Positions 45,873 to 58,082 of a DNA stretch of 64,000 nucleotides are shown piece by piece. The stretch comes from Stenogyne calaminthoides. Its lineage: Eukaryota > Streptophyta > Magnoliopsida > Lamiales > Lamiaceae. The stretch is from contig JBBCBC010000001.1 of the NCBI GenBank assembly GCA_037126765.1, positions 31,046,804 to 31,110,803 on the forward strand, written 5' to 3'. The notes beneath the pieces were generated by a model. The model did not search any database, had not been told where the DNA came from, and saw nothing but the letters and a program-made list of their open reading frames with translations. The stretch's first letter is position 1. Every line of letters begins with the position of its first letter. Position numbers and translations under genes: made by a program.

Positions 45873-46868
45873 ATGATGCCAAAACCTATCTTGTTACATT
45901 TAAGAAAACCTAACCTATACTCAGGTTTCAGTTTATCTATTACAAACCAAAATGACAATTTTTTTTCAACAATTTCCTTAACACTCTGGCATATCAAGAT
46001 ATGTAAAAAGATAATGAGATATTATCTTTGAGCATAAAGATAAATTTTCATTGATGTAGGATAAGAGTTTACAGATTACAATGAAAAGTAAAAAACAACT
46101 GAATTTAAAACAGAAGTACATAGACTTCAGTCTTCTTCCACTTCATCCTCTGGCACTTCCAGGTTGAACATCCCGTAGTATCTCTTCTTCAGTTCATCCC
46201 TTGACTTGATGATATCAGGGTTGTTTCCTGTTAACCCTAGCTGGATGGCATACTGAGCAATTTCCTGAGAAATGGCTGCTTCATTCACATAACCATTTTC
46301 AAACCTAGGAGCTGGGTACATGTATGGACCAGGGGCTACTATCTGAGTGTTTCCTTCATCTTCCATGTTGATCCAACTTTGCAGGTACTTAGGATAGAAC
46401 GTCAGTAAGTACTCAATGAAGGCTTCATTCTTATCCGAGCTACTCCCCCTCCATTCTCTCCGAATCTCATAATAGAACCAGAAGGTTCTCTTGATTTCTT
46501 CCCATGCATCATTGAACTGTAGAGGCATCCACTTGTCAATATGCGGCCATTTCTGAGTCTTTTCTGTACCTCTCCTTTTTCTTAGAAACTTTTTGAATCC
46601 ACCTCTTCTTTTCTGCTCTTCTTCTTTCTTCTTTCTGATCAGTGGAACACCTGAAACTGAAGCAGCTGTTTTCTTTTCTTTTTCAATCTGAAGAGCTTTC
46701 AGAGTTTTCTTGGTATCGAAGGCTTCTTTCTGGGTTTCAGTTTCTTCCTCAGATTCTTCGAATTCCATTATCAGCTTCCTCTGAGTAGGCTTTGAGATTT
46801 TTGCTCTTTTCTTCCTTTCTTGCTCAACAAAGGCTACTGCTTTTCTATTTTCAGGATTTTCTTGAGCC

Positions 46869-46873
46869 TCACC
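46869..46873. repeat. Target site duplication of solo LTR, left (TCACC)
   Basis: TCACC directly before TGTTGGGG, and again at 48706-48710 directly after CCCAACA. Confidence 0.92.
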
Positions 46874-48705
46874 TGTTGGGGAATGAGTTGCACAGATCTA
46901 TTCTGAGTGAATATTTAAATACAAATTTAATTCTTTAATTATTACTAGCATGAATTAATCCTATATTAATTCAAATAATAATTCAACAACATATCATGCA
47001 TATAATAAGCCACGTAAAATCTACGCATGCGGAATCTACGGGTTTACGTGAATGTACCTCTCGGGATGGCAGTGAATTCGGTTGGATGGACTAACCAAAA
47101 GGACTTCCCAAGTATTCCCTTAGCCCTTGCTCAACTATCCGGTGGAAGGACACTTGTCGAACAATTAACAAAAGGAAAAAATAAACTTTGTTGCACCACT
47201 TATGTGGATTTGCTAATTTTTCCAGCACATGGAATTGTACTTGGGAATGAAACAATCATCCCCTATTTATAGGAGAGGAGTGGTCGAAATTTCTTGTAGA
47301 AAATCAATGTGGGAAAAGACTTTTCTTGGTCACCAAGAAATCTTGAATATATCTCCTATATTCTTTTTCCCATAATTAAAATATTCCACAAAAATCCCAC
47401 CTCCTCAATTATGGATAATTTTCAAAAATTCTAAGCAAGATCCCAAGATTTGGATCTTCTTGAATTTATGAGATATTCTTGTATTTCAAGAAATACATAT
47501 CTTCCGTAATATCTTTTCAAGAAAATCTTTCTTGCCCACTATATTTCCAAAAATTTCGAAATTCCTTAATGAATAACCAAGTGGGAGATTTCTTGAATTT
47601 AATGAGATAATCTTGTATTCCAAGAATACATATCTTCATTCCATAACAAAATTCAAAGAAAATCTTTCTCCCTCTTTTATCCATAAATTTCGAAATAATT
47701 AGGAAAAATTAAGCAACAATATTTATTTTATTTTAATCACCTTTTCAGTTAATGGACTATATGTTGGGCTACTCAGGGGGCCTTTAGGATAATTAAGATT
47801 GGACCTTCTAATGGACCTTGAATATCTAATATTGAGCCACAATATAATTCAAACCCATAAATATTAATTAATGCCACTACATAATTAATATTGCACTATC
47901 CATCTTAACCCATATTACAGTCAATATGGCTCCCGGTCATTATTTCACGTGTTTAAGATTATCTAGCCCATTAATTAATTCAAGCCATTGAAATAACTTT
48001 CCATTAATTAACATCTTTTGTCCTTGGTCGAGGAACGGTTCAACATTATTATCCATACCGGAAACTAATTCCACTTGCAAGATTTGGTATGATAAAGCTT
48101 ATGAACCTCCCAAGGGGGCAAATCAAACAAGCGTACTTGCACACGATTCTTCGTATTAAATCTTAGCAATCACATGTGACCAATAATATTGCCCAAGATA
48201 AAAAGTATTGAATCTCTCTGATTCGCTACCCATGATAAGTCAAAGCAATAGTTACCAATCCCACATGATCCTATTTAAGGGACGAAGGTTAAGAAACAAC
48301 GAACCACTGAGGTCTAATTCTTCCTTGTTCAGTTCTGAAGAATTTATCCTCCTGTAGGTCCTATTCAGTGCATCAGTCATGCACTAGTGTAATCTCTTGG
48401 TCAAGACAAACCAATCTGAGCCTTACACCTTAACCTTTCGCGATGGGTTGTTCATTTCCATCTAGGTCGTGAATGGCGTACTTTTAATTACAAGGGACTG
48501 TTAATTTAATCTTCTGTGATCTGGTATCACTAAATTAACTACAATGTAACACGCGCGAATTATTGAACAGTTATGAAGTAAATATATGTAACATTCAATC
48601 ATATTTAAAGCATCAGTGATAAACAATTTATTTCAGTAAATAAGTCTGAAAATTCAGTTTCGATTATACAAAGTAAAAAGCATACTTTTCAGTATAATCC
48701 CAACA
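46874..48705 (-). mobile_element. Solo LTR of a Ty1/copia-type element inside element B
   Basis: 1,832 bp, ends TGTTGGGG and CCCAACA (good 7-bp inverted ends), flanked by exact 5-bp TCACC copies. No PBS, PPT or coding domain is inside. A TATA box CCTATAAATAG on the minus strand (47263-47273) sets the likely orientation. It fits the product of LTR-LTR recombination within a full element. Its sequence is not the same as the LTRs of A-D. Confidence 0.9.
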
Positions 48706-48710
48706 TCACC
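48706..48710. repeat. Target site duplication of solo LTR, right (TCACC)
   Basis: Exact copy of 46869-46873. Confidence 0.92.
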
Positions 48711-51499
48711 AGCTTTGCTTGTTTCAACCATCCTTCTATCACTCACTTTTTCACCAATTACTTCCTGAATAGTTTGCTCATATGTTTGAGTGAAGGTAGG
48801 TTGTTCTGCTTCTTTGAACTTCAGTTTTTCAGTGGCATCAATCTCACTTAGAGCATTTAATATCTTCTTGGCTTCAGCTTCTTCTCTGGCTTTCTTCTCC
48901 AAGGTTTGTGCCAACAACTCATCTAATTTGCCAGCAACTGGCCTTTCCCCCTTTTTGGCACCATACCTTGGGAGAAGTTGGGTCAATGCAGTATCCATAT
49001 AATATTGTTCTTTGCCCATACTGCGCACTTCCCCAACCAATTGGTCATGCTCATCTTCTAGCCTCATCATGTAATTCTTGGCAATTGAGAATTCATCTGA
49101 GAGTGGAGCAAACTGCTTTGAGAACACTTCATGCATCATGTCTGTCATCTTGGTCATGAGCAGGGAGCCCATTTTCTCAAAAGCTGTCTTGATTATCTGA
49201 TCATTCTTCTCAATCAGTTTAGCTTCAAGGTAAGCAGTTCTGGTTTGATACCTTTGCTCCATCTCTGCATTGAGCTCAGTTTTGACTACATCAATCTTTC
49301 CTTCCAAGGTAGTCATTTTATCTGCAAGAGTTGTTTGTAGTTGCAGCATGTCTGAAGATGAACTCAGATTTTCCAGCTTTTGAGATTGGCTTGCCAAGGT
49401 TTCTTCAATTTGAGTCACTTTCTCCACCATTGGCTCCACCTTCTTTAACTCATCTAGGATTGGACTGAAATCAATCTCTGGAGGTAAAACAACTGTCTCC
49501 AACTGAGCTGGTTGCTCCAACTGAGCCTCAGTCTGCATATCATACACAACAGATTTAAAGATAGGAACTTCAGTAAATTTGGCATAATGTATAACAGTGC
49601 TAAAAGGTATCTGAAGAGTGCTAACTTCAGTCTGAGGAAGTGTGATATCAGTCTGTGCAGCATCAGTGTCCTTCTCCATCTGACTTTCAGTTTCTTTTTC
49701 TTTCTCAGTATCTGTCTGAGGTTCCTTCTCCCCCTCAGATTGTTTTTCTGCATCACCTCACTGATCTCTATCTTTGTTCTGATCATGAGAACTTGATGAT
49801 CTACTTCTTCAGTATCTTTCCTTTCAGCTAGCTTCTTTTTCACTAGTTCATCAAAATCAGCAGCTTTCATTCCGAGCTTTATCTTTCGGAAGCCTGAGAA
49901 TTCAGTCAGGGCAACTGTCTTAGCATTCCACCACTCTTCTCCTCTGAGTGATGCGATGTTTAGCATTTTCGGGAGTGTTTGATTCAGAATGTACACTGTC
50001 GTCCTGAGCCTGAAGAACATATCCTGAAGGTCAGGATAAGCATTCAGTTCAGGGTATCGGTCCAGGATGAACCGTTCCCCCTTGCTCCACCATTCAGTCT
50101 CTTCGGCTTCTCCCTTCTTCAATCTTGGGCTTTCAGGAGCAGTTGGCTCGGATTGTATGAGTTCCAGGGCTGATGGATCAAGAGATGGTTCATTTAGAAG
50201 CGCGTCCAAGTTCATCAATTCCTGAGGTTCAGACTGATCTGAGGTCTGAGCTGGTCTTTCTTCAGTGGATATCTGAGGTCCCTTGAAGATTTCCTGAGAG
50301 ATTTTATCTGAGCTTAGAGAGGTTTCGAGTATCTCAGAAAAAACCTGTTCCTCAGTTTCTTGCTCTTGCACATTTGTCACCACCTGAGCAAGAACCTGTA
50401 GTGGAGATTTCAACCCTTGCTGGCCTTCAGGTTGAGTTTCTTCAGTTTTACTGGCTTCTTTCTCAGCAATAGTTTGAAGCCTTCTTCGCTTCTGAGGAGC
50501 CAGTGCTTTCTTCTTTAGTTTCTCACCTTTCTCCCTTTTAATTTTCATCAGGGCTTTCCCCCTGGCTTGCTTGGCCTCTTCATCAGTTTCCTCAGTGGAT
50601 TTCTGAGCGGATTGTCTTGTTGCCCTGACCTGCTCAACCACTGTAGTATCCTCCTCAGTTTCTTCTTCGGCAGTCTCCTCCTGAGACTCAGTATTTTTCT
50701 CTTTCTTTTCCCTCATCGTTTTCTTAGTTGGTTTGAACATGATTTTTGATCTAGAAAAAGAAGTTGAATCGGTAAAAATGTCCTCCTCTTCTCTGCATGT
50801 TTCCAAGATAAATGCAATATTGGTTGCATGTAGAATCTTTCCCTTGATAACTACAGAGCCATTCACCTTCTGAATGTGTTTGGCTTGATCACTCACCACT
50901 TTGATCAAATAGTGCAACCAATTAAAAACCGTAGTAGGTGAATCTTCAATCGCCGCCATTAGCCTTAACTTCGGTGTGCTTATCTGCTCGAAACTACCAG
51001 ATCTACTCATGATGCATTTGCTTACAATATCCAAAAGGACTCGATATTTAGGCTTCAAATGCTTTTTATTCAATGTAGCTTCAAACTTCACCGGATGCTC
51101 AATAATTTTATCTAAATACTCTTGTTCCCTACCCATCATGTATACCGTAGGGTCTTCACCTCTATCACTTAACTCATATATGGCATTCAGATTCTTAGGA
51201 ATAATATACAATTCTCTAACAAACTCCACATACTTTGTACTATGTTCCAAATGCAACACCGTAATCTTGGATTCTATGCAATTTTCGTCATCTAACTGCA
51301 TATTAGAAACAAACTCAATTACCTCTTTGGCATATTCGACATCTGGTTAATTTGCGACCAGGCAAGTAAGCTTTGCCATACGAATCATATGCAACGCCTC
51401 CTCCTCGTGAGTCGCGTTGGATGTGTTTTCTAGAGTAACAACATGTTCGTACCAAGGTTTGTTGGAAATGGCAAGTTTGTCGTAGACAGAGAGCGTCAT

Positions 51500-52110
51500 T
51501 TTTGGTGATTTTGAGTGAAGGGTTTTGAGATAGAAAAATTTCTGGGTAATTGAAGGTTTGTAGCAGAGTGTTTGCGAAGAAGAAGATTTTTTAAATAGGG
51601 CTGGAATGGAGTCTTTGCAATGGATATAGGATTTTGATTTATGAAAAATCGCGTAGATGAAGAAATTGGCGGTTGAGATTAAAAACCGACTAAAATGGGT
51701 ATTTGAAAGGACGGTTTCACAAGTACTTAGCCGCCAATTTATCCATATTGGTGATTAATGAACAATGCATTTAATTACTATTCCTGCAGACCATTGACTT
51801 TCCTCGAGAATTTCAAACGTCCCGCCCAATTATTTCTTCAGGTGTTTTGTCATTTATTGCCAATGATTACTGAGATTCAGATAGTCAATAAATGTGGTGC
51901 ATGAGTCAATACTTCTTCAGACTAATTTTCTCCATCAGTCTTACTGAGTTTTGACCTTGATAAAATGTCAGTATAATATTGAGTACTGAACTTCAGGATA
52001 ACTGAGTTTCCCAAGACTCAGTGTTCGGGATTTTTAATTTTATCCTGAGTTTTTCAGTAAAACCTGAAAAACTTCATGCATCTGAAAACCTTCAATTTTT
52101 TAGATTTGCC
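51500..52110 (-). other. Element B: spacer between pol and third ORF
   Basis: About 610 bases without coding signal, similar in size to the spacer of A. The last 90 bases before the ATG have no ATG and are C/T/A-rich on the minus strand. Confidence 0.7.
51587..51600 (-). promoter_or_regulatory. Element B: candidate internal TATA box before the third ORF
   Basis: The minus strand reads CCCTATTTAAAAAA about 95 bases before the ATG at 51499. It is a weaker TATA box than that of C but at the same relative place as in A. Confidence 0.4.
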
Positions 52111-53944
52111 TTATTCACCTGGATCCAACATACCTAGTTCAACTGATAGTTCCTGAAATCTTGATTCAGCCAAAGGTTTAGTCAAGATATCAGCTTTCTG
52201 TTTATCAATATGAATTTTCTCCATTCTGATATCTTTCTTCTCAACATGATCCCTGATGAAGTGATGTCTGATATCAACATGCTTACATCTGGTGTGCAAT
52301 ACTGGATTTTATGTAATAGCAATTGCACTATTATTATCACAAAATATAGGTACTTCATTGGCTATAATCTTATAATCCCTCAATTGTTGTCTGAGCCAAA
52401 GAATCTGTGCACAACAGCTTCCTGCAGCCATGTATTCAGCTTCAGTAGTACTGGTTGCTACTGAGGTCTGTTTCTTTGAAAACCATGATATCAGTTTACT
52501 TCCAAGAAATTGACAAGTTCCTGTGGTAGACTTCCTGTCAATTCTACATCCTCCATAATCAGCATCTGAATAACCAGTTAATTCAAAGTTATCATCAGTT
52601 GTATATCATAATCCTCTATTCACAGTGCCTTTAAGATATTTCAGAATCTTCTTGGCAGCTTCCATGTGACTAGCTTTAGGATTAGCTTGGTATCTTGCAC
52701 ATATCCCAACAGCAAATGTTATATCAGGCCTACTTGCTGTGAGATATAGCAATGATCCAATGATCCCTCTATAATTAGTGTGATTTACTGATTTGCCTTC
52801 AGGATCAGGATCCATCTTGTAGTTAGTATTCATGGGAATTCTAACTGCATTGCAATTCTTTACACCATACTTTGCAATCAGATCTCTGGTGTATTTTGCT
52901 TGATTGATGAAAATTCCTTCCTTAGTTTGTTTCACCTGAAGTCCAAGAAAGAAATTCATCTCCCCCATCATTGACATCTCAAACTTTCCTTTCACCAGAG
53001 TAGAAAACTTTTCACACAACTGATGATTTGGAGATCCAAATATGATGTCATCCACATAAATCTGAACAAGTAAAATATCCTTCCCATCTTCTATCCTGAA
53101 CAAGGTCCTATCAACAGTTCCTTTGATAAAATCATGGTTAGTAATAAACTGAGAAAGGGTATCATACCATGCTCTAGGTGCTTGCTTAAGACCATACAAG
53201 GCTTTCCTGAGCCTGTAAACTTGGTCATTCTGTCTGAAACCAGGAGGTTGTTTTACATAAACCTTCCTTAAGCACACCATTCAGAAATGCATTTTTCACA
53301 TCCATCTGATAGACTGTGAACTTCATGTGGGCAGCATATGCAAGAAACAATCTTATGGCTTCTAGTCTTGCAACTGGTGCAAAGGTTTCATCATAATCCA
53401 AGCCTTCTTCTTGGGAATAACCTTGTGTAACTAGCCTTGCCTTGTTTCTCACAATGTTGTTGTTCTCATCTCTCTTATTCTTGAACACCCATTTAGTTCC
53501 AATCACATTGTGTCTCTTAGGTCTGTCCACTATCTCCCAAACTTCATTTCTTGTGAACTGATTCAACTCTTCTTGCATAGCAACAATCCAGTTTGAATCT
53601 TGAAGAGCTTCATCAATCTCAGTTGTTTCCTTTTCAGATAGAAAACAGCAGAACAAAGCACTTTCTCCATGGAACCTTCTTGTTTTAACACCTTCTGATA
53701 GATCACCCACAATCTGACTTGTAGGATGACTATCCAACCATTTTCTCCTGGATGTTCCCCCTTCAGTAGTATCCTCAACATCAGACATGTTAGGTTCAGG
53801 CAGTTCATCAAATTCAGGGAACAACGAAAAAGGAAAGGGAATCATCTTCCTCGGGGAAATTCCATTCGAAACATTGTCGAGACATTTGTTCCCCCGTTGA
53901 TAGATTCGAGTTTGCCTCAGCTGTGACCACATCTTCATCGGCAT
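52111..53944 (-). pseudogene. Element B: reverse transcriptase and RNase H
   Basis: Minus strand: RT start WIVAMQEELNQFTRNEVWEIV, ARLVTQGYSQEEGLDYDETFAPVARLEA, YQMDVKNAFLNG, LRKALYGLKQAPRAWYD, catalytic IYVDDIIFGSPN (about 53030-53065), FEMSMMGEMNFFLGLQVKQ, then RNase H SDADYGGCRIDRK, STTEAEYMAAGSC, FCDNNSAIAI, ADILTKPLAE and the stop after LDPGE. Active residues are present. Lesions are few: a frame change near 53250 and a stop just after NRGL near 52606, plus one more change near 52310. This is by far the best preserved pol of the window. Confidence 0.93.
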
Positions 53945-55571
53945 TACATACCTGAGTCTGAATGGTGTATGTTCAGATTGGTCAGCTTCCGGTGTGTTGG
54001 CTTTCCTTCAGTGGAGAATTTTCATCCTGAGTTTCACCATCCTGAGTTTTTCCATCCTGAACTTCTTTGTCTTCGAAATCCGATTCACTCAATTAAAAGA
54101 AGGTGGTGACCGACTTTCTTTTTTCAGTTTCGAGGATGTTTTATCATTCTTTTTTCAGGCTAAGTCCGGTGATTCTCTTGGTCGGTTCTCCCGAAGTCAT
54201 GTTCCTGTTTCTTCCGAACACAAGTAGATTCATCAAAAACAACATGAGGTGTTTCTTCCACAATAAAAGAGTCCTACAACTTGTAAACTCGAATGCTTTC
54301 TTGACTTCGAGAATATCCTAAGAATATCCCTTCATCGCTTTTGCTATCAAAAGTTTTCAACTGATCTTTACCATTATTGTGTATGAAACACTTGCAACCA
54401 AACACACGAAAAGAAAAAAAACAAGAGGCTTCCTTTCATTCCACAAATCATATGGAGTTTTTCCTTGATTCTTGGTCAAGATGGATCCGCTTCGAGAGTA
54501 GCATGCAAAGTTGATAACCGACCCAAAAATCTCTTAGAATATCGGCTTCAACAATCATTGTTCTTGCAAACTTCTTTCAGAGCCCTATTTCTTCTTTCAA
54601 AGAACACCATTCTTGTAGGGGTCCTTTGCAAATGATGTTTCATGAGTTATTCCATTTGGTTTTTAATAATCGATATGATATGATTGATAAATTCAGTTCC
54701 TTTTATCCGATCCGATTTTGACCACACTCGATTCTTTTTCAAATCTTGAGCCTTTTCAATAGTTCGGCGGTTTTATCTCGAGTCTCTTTCTTCTTGAAAA
54801 AGAATATGACCCATGTGTATCTAGAGTAGTCATCAACTACCACAAGTGTGTATTTCCTGCCATTAGTGCTCACAGGTGTTACTGGACCAAAGAGATCCAT
54901 ATGTAACAGTTGTAATATTCTGTCAGTAGAAACATCTACTTTGCTTTTGAAAGATGCTCTGATTTGCTTTCCTTTTTGACAGACATCACATACATGATCT
55001 TTACTGAACACTTCATTTGGTAACCCCCTCACAAGTGCTAATCTTGCAAGTTTGTTCAGGGTTTTGAAGTTTAAGTGATTCAGTCTTTTGTGCCACAACC
55101 AACTGGTATCAGTGGAACTTTTTGCAACCAAACATATATCTTTAGGAGTTGAACTCCAATCAGCAAGATACACATTTCCTTTTCTAGTACCAGTCAGTAG
55201 AATTTTCTGTGAAGCATTATCTGTCACATAACATAAGTTCTTTGAGAACTCAACACTGAATCCTTTGTCACAGAATTGACTGATAGAAAGTAAGTTATGC
55301 TTTAAACCAGACACATATGAAACACCATGAATATGAATAGAGTCAACTTCAAGAGTTCCATATCCTTCAATCTGTCCTTTGGAATTGTCTCCAAAAGTGA
55401 TCTGACGGCCTTTTTGCTCAACATAGTTAGTGAGTAGTTGCTTATATCCTGTCATATGTCTTGAACATCCACTGTCCAGGTACCATACAACAGGAGCCAA
55501 TTCATTTCCACTCATCAGGGCTATGTTGTCTTCATTCAGCTCAGTGCCCTTTTCTTTTACCTGAAAACAGA
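53945..55571 (-). pseudogene. Element B: protease and integrase
   Basis: Minus strand: protease WYLDSGCSRHMTG (catalytic Asp, about 55480), GAG-pre-integrase LWHKRLNHLNFKTLNKLA and CDVCQKGKQ, integrase LLHMDLFGPVTP and VVVDDYSRYTWV. These form one open frame from 55515 to 54739. The rest of integrase (54738-53945) is in many short frames: RSDNGTEF (second Asp) and FFERRNRALKEV (catalytic Glu) are readable, and KTPYDLW-like words follow. Lesions cluster in this 800-base block while both neighbours are long open frames. Confidence 0.87.
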
Positions 55572-57977
55572 TCAGTTCTTAGGTACCCATTTGGTGTAGG
55601 GTCCTACCAGGTTAGCTGTACCTTTTGGAACCTAAATCTGCCTAACAACTCTAATTACTTTAGAGTGGCTGATTTGTCTCACATAAACATCTACATACAC
55701 ATTCACCACCCTAGGTGCCTTGGCAGTATCCTATGTATGAGTGTCAGTCTTAGCATGAACATGAGCCTTTGAATTCTTCTTGGGTTCAGGCCTTTTGTTC
55801 CAATGCTTTGGCCTTGGTGCAGCTGGTCTCTGTCTCTGCTGACTTGGGTTCAGGAAACCTTTACCCTTAGGCAAGTGGGGTTTAGGTTGCCTGTACTGAA
55901 ATTGGGGTCTTTCAGTAATCTGAGGACTTGGTCTTTTCAGTTGAGAATATCTCTGCTGAGTGTTTCTCTTCTGAAAATTCCTCTGATGGTTCAGTGCAGA
56001 TCTCTTCAGGTTGGTATTCTTAGCCTGAGGCTTTGAAGTACTGGCCTGAAAATTTCCTACTGAGTGTTCAGGTTTTCTAGCCTTTTCCTGAGGTTTGGGC
56101 TTTCTTCCCTGAACCTTCAGTTTTTCTGAAACCATAGGTCCTTTACCCTTGTATAAAACTCTGGGTTGTTCTTCAATAAGAAGATTAGATACCACTGGTT
56201 TAACAAAGATAATCTTAGTGCTACTAGAAGCGGCATTCAGAAGACCTTGTGAGGTTCCCCCTGGATTATATCCCAATCCAGCCTTTATAGTTGCAAGTCT
56301 TTGATAACTCTGAATTTCATCTATTACTTTAGATGCAGAATTCAATAGAGCTAACTTTTTCTGCGCACTATCCTCACATTTCTTTAGAGTTTCATGCTTC
56401 TCAAAGAGGTCATTGAACTCAGTTCTGATAAGCTGAATTTCCTCAGTGGATTTCTCTAATTTCCCATTCAGGATCTCTATCACCTTCTCCTTTTCTGAGA
56501 GTTGTACTTTCAGAACATCCAGTTCATCAGTAGTTCCCATCAATTGAGAAGTGATCTCAGCTTTATTAGAGTCTTTCAACTTCAGATTCTCAGCAATCAG
56601 TTCCTTGTTCTACTCTTGAGTTTCAGTGAGCAGTTTTTGTAACACAGAATAGTCCTTCATAAGATTCTCAAAAGAATCCATCAGGTCAAAGTTACTGGTT
56701 ACAGTTGAACTTGAGAACTCATGTGCTTGTGTAGGAGCAACAACAGAGATAGAAGAATTTACCTCCTCCACAGCAACAAGGCAGATATCATCACTGTCAC
56801 TATCTGAGAATATCTCATCTGAAAAACTGGATCCTTCTTCAGATTGTTCTTCTTCCTCAGCAATCATATCCTTTTTGCTGGAAATCTTCTTGTCTCTCTT
56901 GGCTTGTCTCTCCTTTATTTCTTTAGCACTCAGCTCAGGACAGTCATATTGAAAGTGACATTTCTTCTGATAGTTGTAGCATCTATTGGTATCATCATCC
57001 TGATCACTTTCCTCCTTGGTCTTGGAGTCCTTCTTCTTGGATGAGGATCCTTCAGCTTTCTGGTCCTTCCTTTTCTCAGTGAATCTGTCCTCAGCTTCTG
57101 AGTTTCTCTTATACCTGTGATTCCTGTAATATTTCTTATACTTCCCATATCTGCTATTAAGTCTTTCAAACCTTCTTGCCATCAGTACTAGCTTATCCTC
57201 CTGCTCATCATGATTTTTGGCAAGTGAGTTCTCAGACTCTCTAGACTTACATGATTTCTCTTTGACTTTGAAAGCCACATTCTTGCTCGTTGAAGAATCA
57301 TCTTTGCTATCAGATTTCTTAGTTTTCTAATCAATCACAAATTCATAAGCTTTCAGTTCAGAGAAAACTTGTTGGTATGGCATGGAATTAATATTTTTGG
57401 TGTTTTCAATCACCACAACATGTATATCCCATTTATTAGATAATCCTCTAAGAATTTTCAGTGTCACTTCTTTCTGAGGGTATCTTTTCCAAAGAGCACT
57501 CAGATCATTCATAATGCTAGTGAATCTGACTTCAAGTTTGTCAATGGATTCACCATCTTCCATTTCAAAGCTATCAAACTTTCCAATAGCAACAGAAAGT
57601 TTGTTTTCCTTAATATGATCCGTGCCTTGACACATAACAGCAAGTGTGTCCCATATTTCCTTTCAGTTTCACAATGAGAGATCATCCCCATAAAACCATC
57701 ATCAATAGTGCTATACAAAGTATCTTTAGCAATGTAGTCCAGATTGACTAACTTTCTCTCATCAGGAGTCAGTTGGTCATCAGGTTTTGGAAATTCATCC
57801 CTGGGATCACTTCTCTCAGTATCAGTGATTCTGGGATTTACAACAGTAAATTTGAATGGTCCTTCAGAAACCACTCTCCACATTTTTTCATGTTTTGAAT
57901 ACGATGAGCCTGCATTCTCAGTCTCCATAGGTCATAGCTCTCAACAGAGAACATAGGAAGTTTTTTAGAAGGCATGA
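55572..57977 (-). pseudogene. Element B: gag
   Basis: From an ATG at 57977 (MPSKKLPMFSVESYDLW), about 90 bases after the PBS. The gag core is read to about 57330 (KFDSFEMEDGESIDKLEVRF, LKILRGLSNKWDIHVVVI, LKAYEF), with frame changes near 57920 and 57620. The zinc knuckle region reads CYNYQKKCHFQYDCPE (56925-56985): the second Cys is Tyr, so the CCHC is damaged. A Glu/Ser-rich coiled region (56870-56300) and a long Lys/Pro/Gln-rich basic tail (56200-55740) follow. The end has the WVPKN motif then TGA at 55572-55574, also found in C. Confidence 0.87.
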
Positions 57978-58067
57978 TGACTGAGCCTTGTAAGATATCA
58001 GCAAACAGATCTATTCAATAGACCACCAAGACTATGGCTACCAAAGGAAGTAGTTAGGATGAACCAC

Positions 58068-58080
58068 TGCTCTGATACCA
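58068..58080 (-). other. Element B: primer binding site, initiator Met tRNA type
   Basis: The minus strand reads TGGTATCAGAGCA two bases after the LTR end CCAACA, the standard copia PBS. Confidence 0.92.
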
Positions 58081-58082
58081 CT

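Larger units (their letters stand above)
46127..51499 (-). pseudogene. Element B: third ORF, function unknown, split by a solo LTR
   Basis: This is the best preserved copy. Modules from the ATG at 51499: N-terminal part with NKKHLKPKYRVLLDIVSK; acidic Glu/Thr/Ser-rich linker with a KKKALAPQKRRR basic patch; YPDLQDMFFRLRTTVYIL module (about 50020); long coiled coil (49500-48950, LEEKV-type heptads, KMTTLEGKIDVVKTELN); basic RRGGFKKFLRKRRGT (46590); C-terminal RDELKKRYYGMFNL and an acidic end at 46127. Lesions: TAA at 51347-51349, one frame change at about 49700, and the solo LTR at 46874-48705. Taken without the solo LTR and one TSD copy, both sides share a frame. No membrane span is seen in the correct frame. 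It could be a nucleic-acid-binding or particle protein; this is a guess from the basic and coiled regions. Confidence 0.8.

Noticed and set aside
49454..49760. Hydrophobic, Leu-rich stretch at the end of the 615-codon minus-strand frame, which looks like a membrane span of an envelope protein
   Set aside because: It is read in the wrong frame after a frame change near 49700. The correct frame over these bases gives the acidic and coiled-coil part that matches element A.
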